A DNA stretch of 64,000 nucleotides from Caballeronia grimmiae (lineage in GTDB: Bacteria > Pseudomonadota > Gammaproteobacteria > Burkholderiales > Burkholderiaceae). Both the position numbers and the translations under genes were made by a program. Of this stretch, positions 7,544-15,645 are shown in pieces (position 1 is the stretch's first letter; each line of letters starts with the position of its first letter). The notes beneath the pieces were generated by a model that searched no databases, was not told the origin of the DNA, and was given only the letters and a program-made list of their open reading frames with translations. The stretch spans positions 372,001-436,000 of the forward strand of contig NZ_JFHE01000001.1 in assembly GCF_000698555.1 (NCBI RefSeq). Reading direction: 5' to 3'.

Positions 7544-8854
7544 ATGAAACGACGCAGTCTGCTGAAACTCGGCTCCATGTCGGGCGCGCTGGCCCTCGCC
7601 GGCCAACTGCCCATGTCAAGGGCGCACGCCGCCGACACGACCGGTCCGATCAAGGTCGGCATTCTGCATTCGCTGTCCGGCACCATGGCGATCTCCGAAA
7701 CATCGCTCAAGGACACCGCCCTCATGACCATCGCCGATATCAACAAGAGCGGCGGCGTCATGGGGCGGCAGCTTCAACCCGTCGTCGTCGATCCCGCTTC
7801 CAATTGGCCGCTCTTCGCCGAAAAAGCCCGCCAGCTGCTCACGCAAGACAAGGTCGCGTGCGTGTTCGGGTGCTGGACATCGGTATCGCGCAAATCAGTG
7901 CTGCCCGTGTTCGAAGAACTCAACGGCCTGCTCTTCTATCCCGTCCAATACGAAGGCGAAGAGATGTCCCGCAACGTCTTCTATACCGGCGCCGCGCCGA
8001 ATCAGCAGGCCATCCCCGCCGTCGAATACCTGATGGGACCGGAAGGCGGCAGCGCCAAACGCTTCTTCCTGCTCGGCACCGACTATGTGTACCCGCGCAC
8101 GACCAACAAGATCCTGCGCGCCTTCCTCCACTCGAAAGGAGTCAAGGATGCGGATATTCAGGAGGTCTACACACCGTTCGGACATAGCGACTATCAAACC
8201 ATCGTCGCGAACATCAAGACCTTTGCGCAAGGGGGAAAGACCACGGTCATCTCGACGATCAACGGCGACTCGAACGTTCCGTTCTACAAGGAACTCGGCA
8301 ACCAGGGGCTGAAAGCCACCGACGTGCCCGTCGTCGCGTTCTCGGTCGGCGAAGAAGAGCTGCGCGGCATCGATACCAAGCCGCTCGTCGGCCATCTCGC
8401 CGCGTGGAACTACTTCATGTCGGTGAAGAACCCCGCCAACAAGAAGTTCGAAGCCCAATTCGCCGAATGGGTCAAGACGCAGAATCTGCCCGGCGGAAAC
8501 AAGCGCGTGACGAACGATCCGATGGAAGCGACCTTCGTCGGCATTCACATGTGGAAGCAGGCCGTCGAGAAAGCGAAGAGCACCGATGTCGACAAGGTGC
8601 GCGTCGCGATGATCGGACAGAGTGTCGCCGCACCCTCGGGCTTCACGCTCACGATGGACGGCAATCACCATCTGCACAAGCCGGTGATGATCGGCGAGAT
8701 TCGCGGCGACGGCCAGTTCAACGTCGTCTGGAAAACGAAGACCGCCGTGCGCGCGCAACCGTGGAGTCCGTTCATCGCGGGCAACGAAGGGAAGCCGGAT
8801 GTCGTGAGTTCAATTCCGTCATTCCTGCGCCGCTCGCGCGTGCGCACGGCATAA
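7544..8854 (+). CDS. urtA: Urea ABC transporter, substrate-binding protein
   Basis: The 436-residue periplasmic binding protein belongs to the UrtA (branched-chain-amino-acid-type) family and captures urea for the UrtBCDE transporter. The N terminus KRRSLLKLG is a twin-arginine-type motif, followed by a hydrophobic stretch and SRAHA before the mature TGPIKVGILHSLSGTMAISE. Family stretches CVFGCWTSVSRKSVLPV and EELRGIDTKPLVGHLAAWNY are present. The ATG at 7544 is preceded by an AGGGGGA ribosome-binding site; the frame is open upstream for 38 more codons of atypical sequence. It is first gene of the operon, behind a sigma-54 promoter. The final 16 residues (ending RRSRVRTA) look like a basic tail. 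Confidence 0.96.
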   Translation: MKRRSLLKLGSMSGALALAGQLPMSRAHAADTTGPIKVGILHSLSGTMAISETSLKDTALMTIADINKSGGVMGRQLQPVVVDPASNWPLFAEKARQLLTQDKVACVFGCWTSVSRKSVLPVFEELNGLLFYPVQYEGEEMSRNVFYTGAAPNQQAIPAVEYLMGPEGGSAKRFFLLGTDYVYPRTTNKILRAFLHSKGVKDADIQEVYTPFGHSDYQTIVANIKTFAQGGKTTVISTINGDSNVPFYKELGNQGLKATDVPVVAFSVGEEELRGIDTKPLVGHLAAWNYFMSVKNPANKKFEAQFAEWVKTQNLPGGNKRVTNDPMEATFVGIHMWKQAVEKAKSTDVDKVRVAMIGQSVAAPSGFTLTMDGNHHLHKPVMIGEIRGDGQFNVVWKTKTAVRAQPWSPFIAGNEGKPDVVSSIPSFLRRSRVRTA

Positions 8855-8954
8855 GTCCGTTGCATTGATGGCTTGATGCAAGGCCGCGCGTTCGTGCATG
8901 ACGTCACGGCGTCATCGCACGCGCGGCCGTTTCAGTTCGATCAGAAAGGCCACC

Positions 8955-10571
8955 ATGACCGGCTCGCTCGCCTCCCCTTTCCTGCGCGTAGTGCTCGCGT
9001 GCTTCCTGGCGCTCGCGCCATTCGCGGCTCATGCACTCACCGCCGATGAGCTCGCCCCGCTCGCCGGCGACGATTTCCAGGCGAAGTCCGCCGCCATCGA
9101 CAAACTGATCGCCAACGCCGATGCCCCTTCCGTCGCGGTGCTGCACGCGCTCGCTGACGGCTCGCTCGTCGCGACCGACGACGGCCACGTCATGATGCAA
9201 ACCGACGATGGCAACAAGGACCCGATCACCAGCAAGATCGTCGATGCCCCCGACGCGCAAGCGATCACGCTGAACAATTCGCTGCGAACGAAGGTCGCGG
9301 GCGCGTTATCGGGCCTGCAACTCGCCTCGCCCGATGTCGCAAAGCGCCGCGAAGCCGTCGCTGCGTTGCTGAAGAACCCGGATGCATCGATGAAGCCGCT
9401 GATCGATCGCGCCCGCGCCGCCGAAACCGACTCCGAATTGAAGAAGCGCCTCGACACCCTCTGGGCGATGACCGCGCTGCACGATCCCGACGCGAGCAAG
9501 CGTCTCGCAGCAGCGCAACTCGTCGCGGCTCGCCATGACCTCGACATGTATGAGTTGCTGCGCCCCATCGTCGTCAAGAAAGGCGACGGCAGCTATAACG
9601 AATCCGATGAACGCGTGCGCGCCGCTGCGCAAGCGGGCATCGAGGAACTCGATTCGATCCAGCGCCGCAGCGAGATCGCCGGGACGATCTTCGCGGGTCT
9701 GTCGCTCGGCAGCGTGCTGCTGCTTGCGGCGCTCGGGCTCGCGATCACTTATGGCCTGATCGGCGTCATCAACATGGCGCATGGCGAGTTCCTGATGATC
9801 GGCGCGTACGCCACTTACGTCGTTCAAAACTTCGTGCAGCACTACGCGCCCGCCGCTTTCAACTGGTATCCGCTGCTTGCGGTGCCTGCGTCGTTCATGG
9901 CGGCGGCGCTCGTCGGCATCGTGCTCGAAAGGCTCGTTTTGAAGCATCTTTATGGACGTCCGCTCGAAACGCTGCTGACCACGTTTGGCATCAGCCTGAT
10001 CTTGATTCAGGCCACGCGCACGACCTTCGGCGCGCAGAACGTGCAAGTGACGAACCCTTCGTGGATGAGCGGCGGCGTCGCGGTCATGCAGAACCTGATC
10101 CTGCCGTACAACCGCCTGACGATCCTCGCTTTCTCGATTGCCGTCGTCTTCATCGCGTGGGCCGTGTTGACGCGCACGCGGCTAGGCTTGTTCGTACGCG
10201 CTGTCACGCAGAATCGGCGCATGGCCGCGTGTGTCGGCGTGAAGACCGCGCGTGTCGATTCCTATGCGTTCGCGTTCGGCGCGGGCATTGCAGGGCTTGG
10301 CGGATGTGCGCTATCGCAGATCGGCAACGTCGGCCCCGATCTCGGGCAGAGCTACATCATCGATTCGTTCATGGCGGTCGTGCTCGGCGGCGTCGGTCAA
10401 CTGGCGGGCACGGTGATCGGCGGCTTCGGGCTGGGACTCGTCAGCAAGACCATCGAGCCGTTCTGGGGCGCGGTGCTCGCGAAGATCGCGGTGCTCGTGC
10501 TCATCGTCCTCTTCATTCAGAAGCGTCCGCAGGGCATGTTCGCCCTCAAGGGCCGCAGCGCGGAGGCTTGA
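8955..10571 (+). CDS. urtB: Urea ABC transporter, permease UrtB
   Basis: The 538-residue inner-membrane permease has the usual UrtB architecture. An N-terminal signal segment (to about residue 26, ending AHA) precedes a helical, HEAT-like extracytoplasmic region to about residue 230. A LivH-type permease domain follows with GLAITYGLIGVINMAHGEF and GRPLETLLTTFGISLI. The conserved ABC-interaction stretch FVRAVTQNRRMAACVGV and the C-terminal KRPQGMFALKGR complete it. The ATG at 8955 has AGAAAGG upstream. urtC begins 3 bases after its stop, so translation is likely coupled. Confidence 0.96.
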   Translation: MTGSLASPFLRVVLACFLALAPFAAHALTADELAPLAGDDFQAKSAAIDKLIANADAPSVAVLHALADGSLVATDDGHVMMQTDDGNKDPITSKIVDAPDAQAITLNNSLRTKVAGALSGLQLASPDVAKRREAVAALLKNPDASMKPLIDRARAAETDSELKKRLDTLWAMTALHDPDASKRLAAAQLVAARHDLDMYELLRPIVVKKGDGSYNESDERVRAAAQAGIEELDSIQRRSEIAGTIFAGLSLGSVLLLAALGLAITYGLIGVINMAHGEFLMIGAYATYVVQNFVQHYAPAAFNWYPLLAVPASFMAAALVGIVLERLVLKHLYGRPLETLLTTFGISLILIQATRTTFGAQNVQVTNPSWMSGGVAVMQNLILPYNRLTILAFSIAVVFIAWAVLTRTRLGLFVRAVTQNRRMAACVGVKTARVDSYAFAFGAGIAGLGGCALSQIGNVGPDLGQSYIIDSFMAVVLGGVGQLAGTVIGGFGLGLVSKTIEPFWGAVLAKIAVLVLIVLFIQKRPQGMFALKGRSAEA

Positions 10572-10574
10572 CCC

Positions 10575-11768
10575 ATGACCGCCTCGACGAATATCGGCGC
10601 GAATCTCGACGTCGCGCCGCAACCCGATCCGAGCGCCGCACGCGCAGGCTTCGCGCTCGGCTTGCCGCCGCGCGCCGCGCTATTGCCACGCAACGGATGG
10701 ATCGCGCTGATCGCGCTCGTCATCGCGATGGGCGTCTGCGTGCCGCTCTCCGCGCTCGCACTGCCGGAAACGAGCACGTTTCATCTGTCCGCTTATGCGA
10801 TGACGCTCGTCGGCAAGCTCATGTGCTATGCAATCGGCGCACTCGCGCTCGATCTCGTGTGGGGTTACTGCGGCATTCTGAGCCTCGGGCATGCGCTTTT
10901 CTTCGCGCTGGGCGGCTATGCGATCGGCATGTATCTGATGCGGTCGATCGGTCGCGAAGGCACGTATCAAAGCGATCTGCCCGACTTCATGGTGTTTCTC
11001 GACTGGCGCGAGTTGCCGTGGTACTGGCAAGGCACGGAGCATCTCTGGTATGCGCTGCTGCTCGTCGTGCTGGTGCCGGGCGTGCTTGCGTGGGTCTTCG
11101 GCTTCTTTACGTTTCGTTCGCGCGTGAAGGGCGTGTATCTGTCGATCATCACGCAGGCGATGACGTTTGCGGCGATGCTGCTCTTCTATCGCAACGAAAC
11201 GGGCTTTGGTGGAAACAACGGCTTCACCGATTTCAAGCGCATCGCGGGCTTCTCCGTCACGCATCCCGGCACGCGCACTGCCCTCTTTCTCATCACGTTC
11301 GCCGTGCTCGTGCTGGCGTTCCTGGCAGCGCGCTGGATCGTGACATCGAAGCTGGGCCGCGTCGTCACTGGCGTGCGCGATGGCGAAGCGCGCCTGATGT
11401 TCCTCGGCTATAGCCCGCTCGCCTACAAGCTCTTCGTATGGACGGTGTCGGCGGTGCTGTGCGGCATTGCGGGTGCGCTGTATGTGCCGCAGGTCGGCAT
11501 TATCAATCCGAGCGAGATGTCGCCTGCCAATTCGATTGAAATGGCGATCTGGGTCGCGGTCGGCGGACGCGGCACGCTGATCGGGCCGATCATCGGCGCA
11601 TTCGCGGTCAATGGCGCGAAGAGCTTCTTCACCGCCTATTTCGCCGAGTATTGGCTCTTTTTTCTTGGCCTGATCTTCACGCTCGTGCCCTTGCTATTGC
11701 CTAACGGAATCATGGGACTCATCGACCTTGCGCGTCGCAAGAAGACTGCGGGAGACACTGCGGAATGA
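10575..11768 (+). CDS. urtC: Urea ABC transporter, permease UrtC
   Basis: The 397-residue second permease has LivM-type features: about ten hydrophobic segments, DLVWGYCGILSLGHALFFA near residue 95, YRNETGFGGNNGFTDFK in a loop, and the coupling stretch GRVVTGVRDGEARLMFLGY. It ends IMGLIDLARRKK. It pairs with UrtB to form the channel. Its stop overlaps the urtD start as ATGA, indicating translational coupling. Confidence 0.96.
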   Translation: MTASTNIGANLDVAPQPDPSAARAGFALGLPPRAALLPRNGWIALIALVIAMGVCVPLSALALPETSTFHLSAYAMTLVGKLMCYAIGALALDLVWGYCGILSLGHALFFALGGYAIGMYLMRSIGREGTYQSDLPDFMVFLDWRELPWYWQGTEHLWYALLLVVLVPGVLAWVFGFFTFRSRVKGVYLSIITQAMTFAAMLLFYRNETGFGGNNGFTDFKRIAGFSVTHPGTRTALFLITFAVLVLAFLAARWIVTSKLGRVVTGVRDGEARLMFLGYSPLAYKLFVWTVSAVLCGIAGALYVPQVGIINPSEMSPANSIEMAIWVAVGGRGTLIGPIIGAFAVNGAKSFFTAYFAEYWLFFLGLIFTLVPLLLPNGIMGLIDLARRKKTAGDTAE

Positions 11769-12634
11769 CCGCTCACAACGCATTGATTGTCGACTTGCCG
11801 CCGATTACGCCTGTCTACGACGACTCGAACCTCAACGGCGTGGCCGGCCTCGGGCATGTGCCTGCGCCCGGTGAGATCGACGTATCGCACGGCACGATTC
11901 TTTATCTCGAAGACGTGACGGTGAGCTTCGATGGCTTTCGCGCGCTCAACAAGCTTACGCTGTCGATCGACGTGGGCGAATTGCGGTGTGTGATCGGCCC
12001 GAACGGTGCGGGCAAGACGACGATGATGGACGTGATCACCGGCAAGACGCGGCCTGATGACGGCAAGGTCTTTCTGGGCCAGACGTTCGATCTCACGCGC
12101 ATGTCGGAGCCTGTGATTGCGCGCACGGGCATCGGCCGCAAGTTTCAGAAGCCGACTGTGTTCGAGAATCATCCTGTGTGGGAGAACCTCGAACTCGCGA
12201 TGAAGACGGACAAGCGGTGGTTCGCATCGTTGCGGGCGCGGCTGGATCGGGCGGCGCAGGCGCGCATCGAGGAGACGCTCGAACTGATTCGCTTGCAGCA
12301 TCATGCGACGCGGCTGGCGGGCGAGTTATCGCATGGACAGAAGCAGCGGCTTGAGATCGGCATGTTGCTGATGCAGCAACCGGCGCTGCTTTTGCTCGAT
12401 GAGCCCGCTGCTGGCATGACCGATCACGAGACGATGGAGCTTGCTGAGTTGCTCAATACGCTCCGCGGTTCTTGCTCGATGATGGTCGTCGAGCATGATA
12501 TGGAGTTTGTTGCTGCACTCAGCGGTGATAGTGGGAAGGTTACTGTCATGGCCGAGGGCAGTGTTCTTGCAGAAGGCACGCTTGATTCCGTCAAGCGGGA
12601 TGACGCTGTTGTTGAGTCTTATCTTGGACGGTAG
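11765..12634 (+). CDS. urtD: Urea ABC transporter, ATP-binding protein UrtD
   Basis: The 289-residue ABC ATPase has the Walker A motif GPNGAGKTT, signature LSHGQKQRLEIG and Walker B LLLLDEPAAGM followed by MMVVEHDMEFV. The signature carries LSHGQ instead of LSGGQ, common in the LivG-type branch. A roughly 45-residue N-terminal extension precedes the ABC domain. The last 60 or so codons shift to T- and G-rich choices as the gene approaches repeat copy C. The partner ATPase gene urtE is displaced 625 bases downstream by a repeat pair. Confidence 0.95.
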   Translation: MTAHNALIVDLPPITPVYDDSNLNGVAGLGHVPAPGEIDVSHGTILYLEDVTVSFDGFRALNKLTLSIDVGELRCVIGPNGAGKTTMMDVITGKTRPDDGKVFLGQTFDLTRMSEPVIARTGIGRKFQKPTVFENHPVWENLELAMKTDKRWFASLRARLDRAAQARIEETLELIRLQHHATRLAGELSHGQKQRLEIGMLLMQQPALLLLDEPAAGMTDHETMELAELLNTLRGSCSMMVVEHDMEFVAALSGDSGKVTVMAEGSVLAEGTLDSVKRDDAVVESYLGR

Positions 12635-12666
12635 GGGTCTTTCTTTTGATTTTTCGTTGAGCTTGT

Positions 12667-12867
12667 ATTCGTGTCGGTTTATTGGTGCGCCCCTCCCCGG
12701 GGCGGGGGTCACTAAAGAAAGCAGCTTCGTTTAGGCCCGAAGCACAGTACGCGGGGTTACTTCGTAGAACATCGGTGGCACTCAGCTTGAAAGAGCCTTG
12801 AATCACTTTCCGCGCCCACTGAGCGCTCACCCCATGCGAGCCCCTTGGCTCGTTAACACCGATCGGG
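12667..12867 (+). repeat. Dispersed repeat, copy C
   Basis: About 200 bp are homologous to copy A in the same orientation. The copy starts at ATTCGTGTCGG, continues through the GC block, and ends at the CGAGCC-CCTT-GGCTCG hairpin plus TTAACACCGATCGGG. It lacks the CTTTCTTTGC/GCAAAGAAAG hairpin present in A and D, having only CACTAAAGAAAGCAGC there. It begins 32 bases after the urtD stop. Confidence 0.85.
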
Positions 12868-12993
12868 CACTTAGGTCCGTGAGGAGAAAACAGTCACGGG
12901 TTGCTTCAATGCACTGCAAACGCCAATGAACAAGAAGTTGGCAACCCTGCTTTGGTTTAGTGCTGTCTAAAACTTACTCGCGTGACGGTTGTT

Positions 12994-13227
12994 CACCGAT
13001 GGTTTTGTCGAGCCAAGGGGCTCGGAGGACGTGGCGCTCAGCGGGCGTGGAAGGTGATTCAAGGCTGTTTCAAGCTGAGTGCCACTGACCTTCTACGGAG
13101 TGGCCACACCAATCTGTGCTTCGGGCTAGAAAAGCTGCTTTCTTTGGTTACTTTCTTTGCAGCAGCAAAGAAAGTGACCCCCGCCCCGGGGAGGGGCGCA
13201 CTAATAGACCGACACGAATAACCGAAG
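12994..13227 (-). repeat. Dispersed repeat, copy D (inverted relative to C)
   Basis: This copy is a close reverse complement of copy A. It carries CGAGCCAAGGGGCTCG, then the perfect CTTTCTTTGC-AGCA-GCAAAGAAAG hairpin, the GC block, and an end at GACACGAATAACCGAAG. Its outer end stops 32 bases before the urtE ATG. It forms an inverted pair with copy C. Confidence 0.88.
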
Positions 13228-13259
13228 TCACCCGTATAAAAAATCGAGAGACAACGTCC

Positions 13260-13952
13260 ATGCTAGAAGTAGAAAACCTGAACCAATACTACGGCGGCAG
13301 CCACATCCTAAGAAATGTGCGACTGACGGCCCCCGACGGCAAGCTAACCGTGCTGCTAGGCCGCAACGGCGTAGGCAAAACGACGCTCCTCCGCTGCCTG
13401 ATGGGCGTCGTACCGACCAAAAGCGGCACCATCACCTGGCGCGGCGCCAAGATCTCATCGATGCCAACGCATACGCGCGTCTCGAACGGCCTCGCCTATG
13501 TCCCGCAAGGCCGCGACATCTTCGGCCGTTTGACCGTCGAAGAGAACCTGCTCGTCGGCGCCGCAAGCCGCAACGCCCCTTCGAAAATCCCCGATCGCAT
13601 CTACGAACTCTTTCCCGTTCTGCGCGACATGAAGCATCGTCGCGGCGGCGATCTGTCGGGAGGCCAACAACAGCAACTCGCGATAGGCCGCGCATTGATG
13701 AGCGAACCGCAACTGCTGATCCTCGATGAACCGACAGAAGGCATCCAGCCTTCGATCATTCGCGACATCGGCCGCACGCTGCGTCAGCTCGTCGATGAAA
13801 TGGGCATGACCGTGCTGCTCGTCGAGCAGTACTACGACTTCGCACGCGAACTCGCGGATCAATACTGGGTCATGAGCCGAGGCGAAATCGTCGCGGGCGG
13901 CGAGGGATCGCAAATGGATGCGCATGGAGTGCGCGAGCTGATCGCCGTATGA
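13260..13952 (+). CDS. urtE: Urea ABC transporter, ATP-binding protein UrtE
   Basis: The 230-residue LivF-type ATPase completes the urea importer. It has Walker A GRNGVGKTTLL, the conserved MPTHTRVSNGLAYVPQGRDI, signature LSGGQQQQLAIGR and Walker B LLILDEPTEGIQPS. The ATG at 13260 gives the usual family start MLEVENLNQYYG. The open frame extends 48 codons back into repeat D, but that part is repeat-derived. No strong Shine-Dalgarno is seen. The first 40 or so codons use A-ending codons (CTA, GTA, AAA) unusual for this genome. ureD follows after 30 bases. Confidence 0.95.
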   Translation: MLEVENLNQYYGGSHILRNVRLTAPDGKLTVLLGRNGVGKTTLLRCLMGVVPTKSGTITWRGAKISSMPTHTRVSNGLAYVPQGRDIFGRLTVEENLLVGAASRNAPSKIPDRIYELFPVLRDMKHRRGGDLSGGQQQQLAIGRALMSEPQLLILDEPTEGIQPSIIRDIGRTLRQLVDEMGMTVLLVEQYYDFARELADQYWVMSRGEIVAGGEGSQMDAHGVRELIAV

Positions 13953-13982
13953 TGACGCATCATTCCCGATAGCATCGTCTCC

Positions 13983-14843
13983 ATGCATCACGAATCCCAC
14001 GCGGCGCTCGCCGATCCCGACATCTGGCGCGGCTCGCTCGAACTCGGCTTCGCACGTCAGCACGACCGCACCGTTTGCACGCATCGCAAGCATGAAGGGC
14101 CGCTGCGCCTGCAACGGCCGCTCTATCCCGAAGGCGATATCTGCCATGCGGTGATCGTGCATCCGCCCGGCGGCGTCGCAGGCGGCGATCGTCTGAACAT
14201 CGACGTCAAGCTCGGCGACGGCTCGCACGCCGTCATCACGACACCCGGCGCGACGAAGTGGTACAAGGCCAACGGCAAGCTCGCGACGCAGCACATCGCT
14301 ATCGACGTCGCGGCGCACGCGAAGCTCGACTGGCTTCCGCAGAACAACATCGTGTTCGAATCGTCGAACATCGAGCTGGACTTCCGGCTCACGATCGACG
14401 AAGGCGCAACGGCCATCGGCTGGGATGCAATGCTGCTAGGCCGCGCCGCCGCCGGCGAACGATGGACGAAAGGACATATCAAGGCGGTTTCGCGCATCAT
14501 GCATCGCGATGGACGCACGCTCTGGTTCGAACGCAGTCTGATCGAAGCAGGCGACCCATTGCGCGATGCCTTGCAAGGACTCGCAGGTCATCCCGCTTAC
14601 GGCACGTTATGGGCGATAGGCCCGGCATGCGACGACGCGCTCGCCGAAGCCATCACCGCACAGTTGCCCTTCGACGACGTTCTACGCGCAGGGGCATCGT
14701 GCGTTGCGCCCGGCGTGCTGATCGTGCGTGCAGTAAGCCAGTCGATGGAGCCGCTGCAACGCGCGCTCACCGAATGCTGGCTGCGGCTTCGCCCGCTCGT
14801 GCATGGCGTCGAAGCGCGGCCGCTCAGGCTTTGGACCACCTGA
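13983..14843 (+). CDS. ureD: Urease accessory protein UreD (UreH)
   Basis: The 286-residue UreD is the scaffold that docks UreF and UreG on apo-urease and helps load nickel. Family stretches are visible: [52 protein letters not shown] and [12 protein letters not shown]. The length is typical. It starts 30 bases after urtE, linking import and hydrolysis genes in one transcription direction. Confidence 0.95.
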   Translation: MHHESHAALADPDIWRGSLELGFARQHDRTVCTHRKHEGPLRLQRPLYPEGDICHAVIVHPPGGVAGGDRLNIDVKLGDGSHAVITTPGATKWYKANGKLATQHIAIDVAAHAKLDWLPQNNIVFESSNIELDFRLTIDEGATAIGWDAMLLGRAAAGERWTKGHIKAVSRIMHRDGRTLWFERSLIEAGDPLRDALQGLAGHPAYGTLWAIGPACDDALAEAITAQLPFDDVLRAGASCVAPGVLIVRAVSQSMEPLQRALTECWLRLRPLVHGVEARPLRLWTT

Positions 14844-15013
14844 TTGCGCACCACGATGGCGCACAGCGACGCTCCATTCGTGTGCAAGCCGTTTGCATCA
14901 GACGCGCGAACGCACATGGCACAAGGCCAGTGCATCGATGGCACGGCTCTCGCTTGAAGCGTCGGTTCTAAAGAAACATAATGAAGAAGCCCAACGCTCA
15001 TTAGAACAAGTCC

Positions 15014-15316
15014 ATGAAACTCACGCCTCGCGAAAAGGACAAGCTCCTGATCTTTACGGCGGCGCTGCTCGCGGAACGCCGTCGCGCACGCGGTCTCAAG
15101 CTGAATCATCCCGAAGCCGTCGCTTTCATTTCGGCTGCATTGATGGAGGCCGCCCGCGATGGCAAGACCGTCGCTGAAGTCATGCATTACGGCACCACAC
15201 TCCTCACGCGTGACGACGTGATGGAAGGCGTGCCGGAAATGATCCCCGACATTCAGATCGAAGCCACCTTCCCGGACGGCACGAAGCTCGTCACCGTCCA
15301 CCATCCCATCCCTTGA
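15014..15316 (+). CDS. ureA: Urease gamma subunit
   Basis: The 100-residue gamma subunit starts [20 protein letters not shown], continues with [19 protein letters not shown] and ends [13 protein letters not shown], all highly characteristic. It is a structural part of the cytosolic (alpha-beta-gamma)3 urease. A gap of 170 bases separates it from ureD, and ureB starts 8 bases after its stop. Confidence 0.98.
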   Translation: MKLTPREKDKLLIFTAALLAERRRARGLKLNHPEAVAFISAALMEAARDGKTVAEVMHYGTTLLTRDDVMEGVPEMIPDIQIEATFPDGTKLVTVHHPIP

Positions 15317-15324
15317 GACGCGCG

Positions 15325-15630
15325 ATGATTCCCGGCGAATATCTGATCGATGTCGGCGAGCACGAGCTCAACGCCGGACGCGAGACCGTATCGGTCGTCG
15401 TGGCCAACAGCGGCGACCGGCCCGTGCAAGTCGGCTCGCACTATCACTTTTATGAGGTCAACACGGCGCTCGTATTCGATCGCGAGAAGGCGCGCGGCTT
15501 CCGGCTCAACATCGCGGCCGGCACCGCGGTGCGCTTTGAGCCGGGACAGGAGCGCACGGTCGAGCTCGTCGCGCTGGCAGGCGATCGTCACGTGTACGGC
15601 TTCAACGGCCTCATCATGGGCCCACTCTGA
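15325..15630 (+). CDS. ureB: Urease beta subunit
   Basis: The 101-residue beta subunit has [16 protein letters not shown] at the start. [12 protein letters not shown] and [17 protein letters not shown] follow, and it ends [10 protein letters not shown]. The ATG at 15325 matches the family N terminus; a TTG four codons earlier overlaps the ureA stop and is less likely. It lies 15 bases ahead of ureC. Confidence 0.98.
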   Translation: MIPGEYLIDVGEHELNAGRETVSVVVANSGDRPVQVGSHYHFYEVNTALVFDREKARGFRLNIAAGTAVRFEPGQERTVELVALAGDRHVYGFNGLIMGPL

Positions 15631-15645
15631 TCAGGACATAACGAC

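Larger units (their letters stand above)
12635..13259. other. 625-base gene-free gap splitting urtD from urtE
   Basis: The gap contains the inverted repeat pair C (12667-12867) and D (12994-13227) with about 126 bases between them, and no credible gene. No sigma-54 or good sigma-70 promoter was recognised in it. The rest of the urt genes are spaced by a few bases or overlap, so this gap looks like an insertion. Confidence 0.8.

Noticed and set aside
12939..12954. Sigma-54-like TGGCAACCCTGCTTTG between repeats C and D
   Set aside because: The -24 GG is present, but the -12 element reads CTTTG with no GC, so it should not work.
12635..13259. Hidden small gene between urtD and urtE
   Set aside because: All frames are repeat-derived, also occur in copies A/B, and show no ribosome-binding site or protein-like composition.
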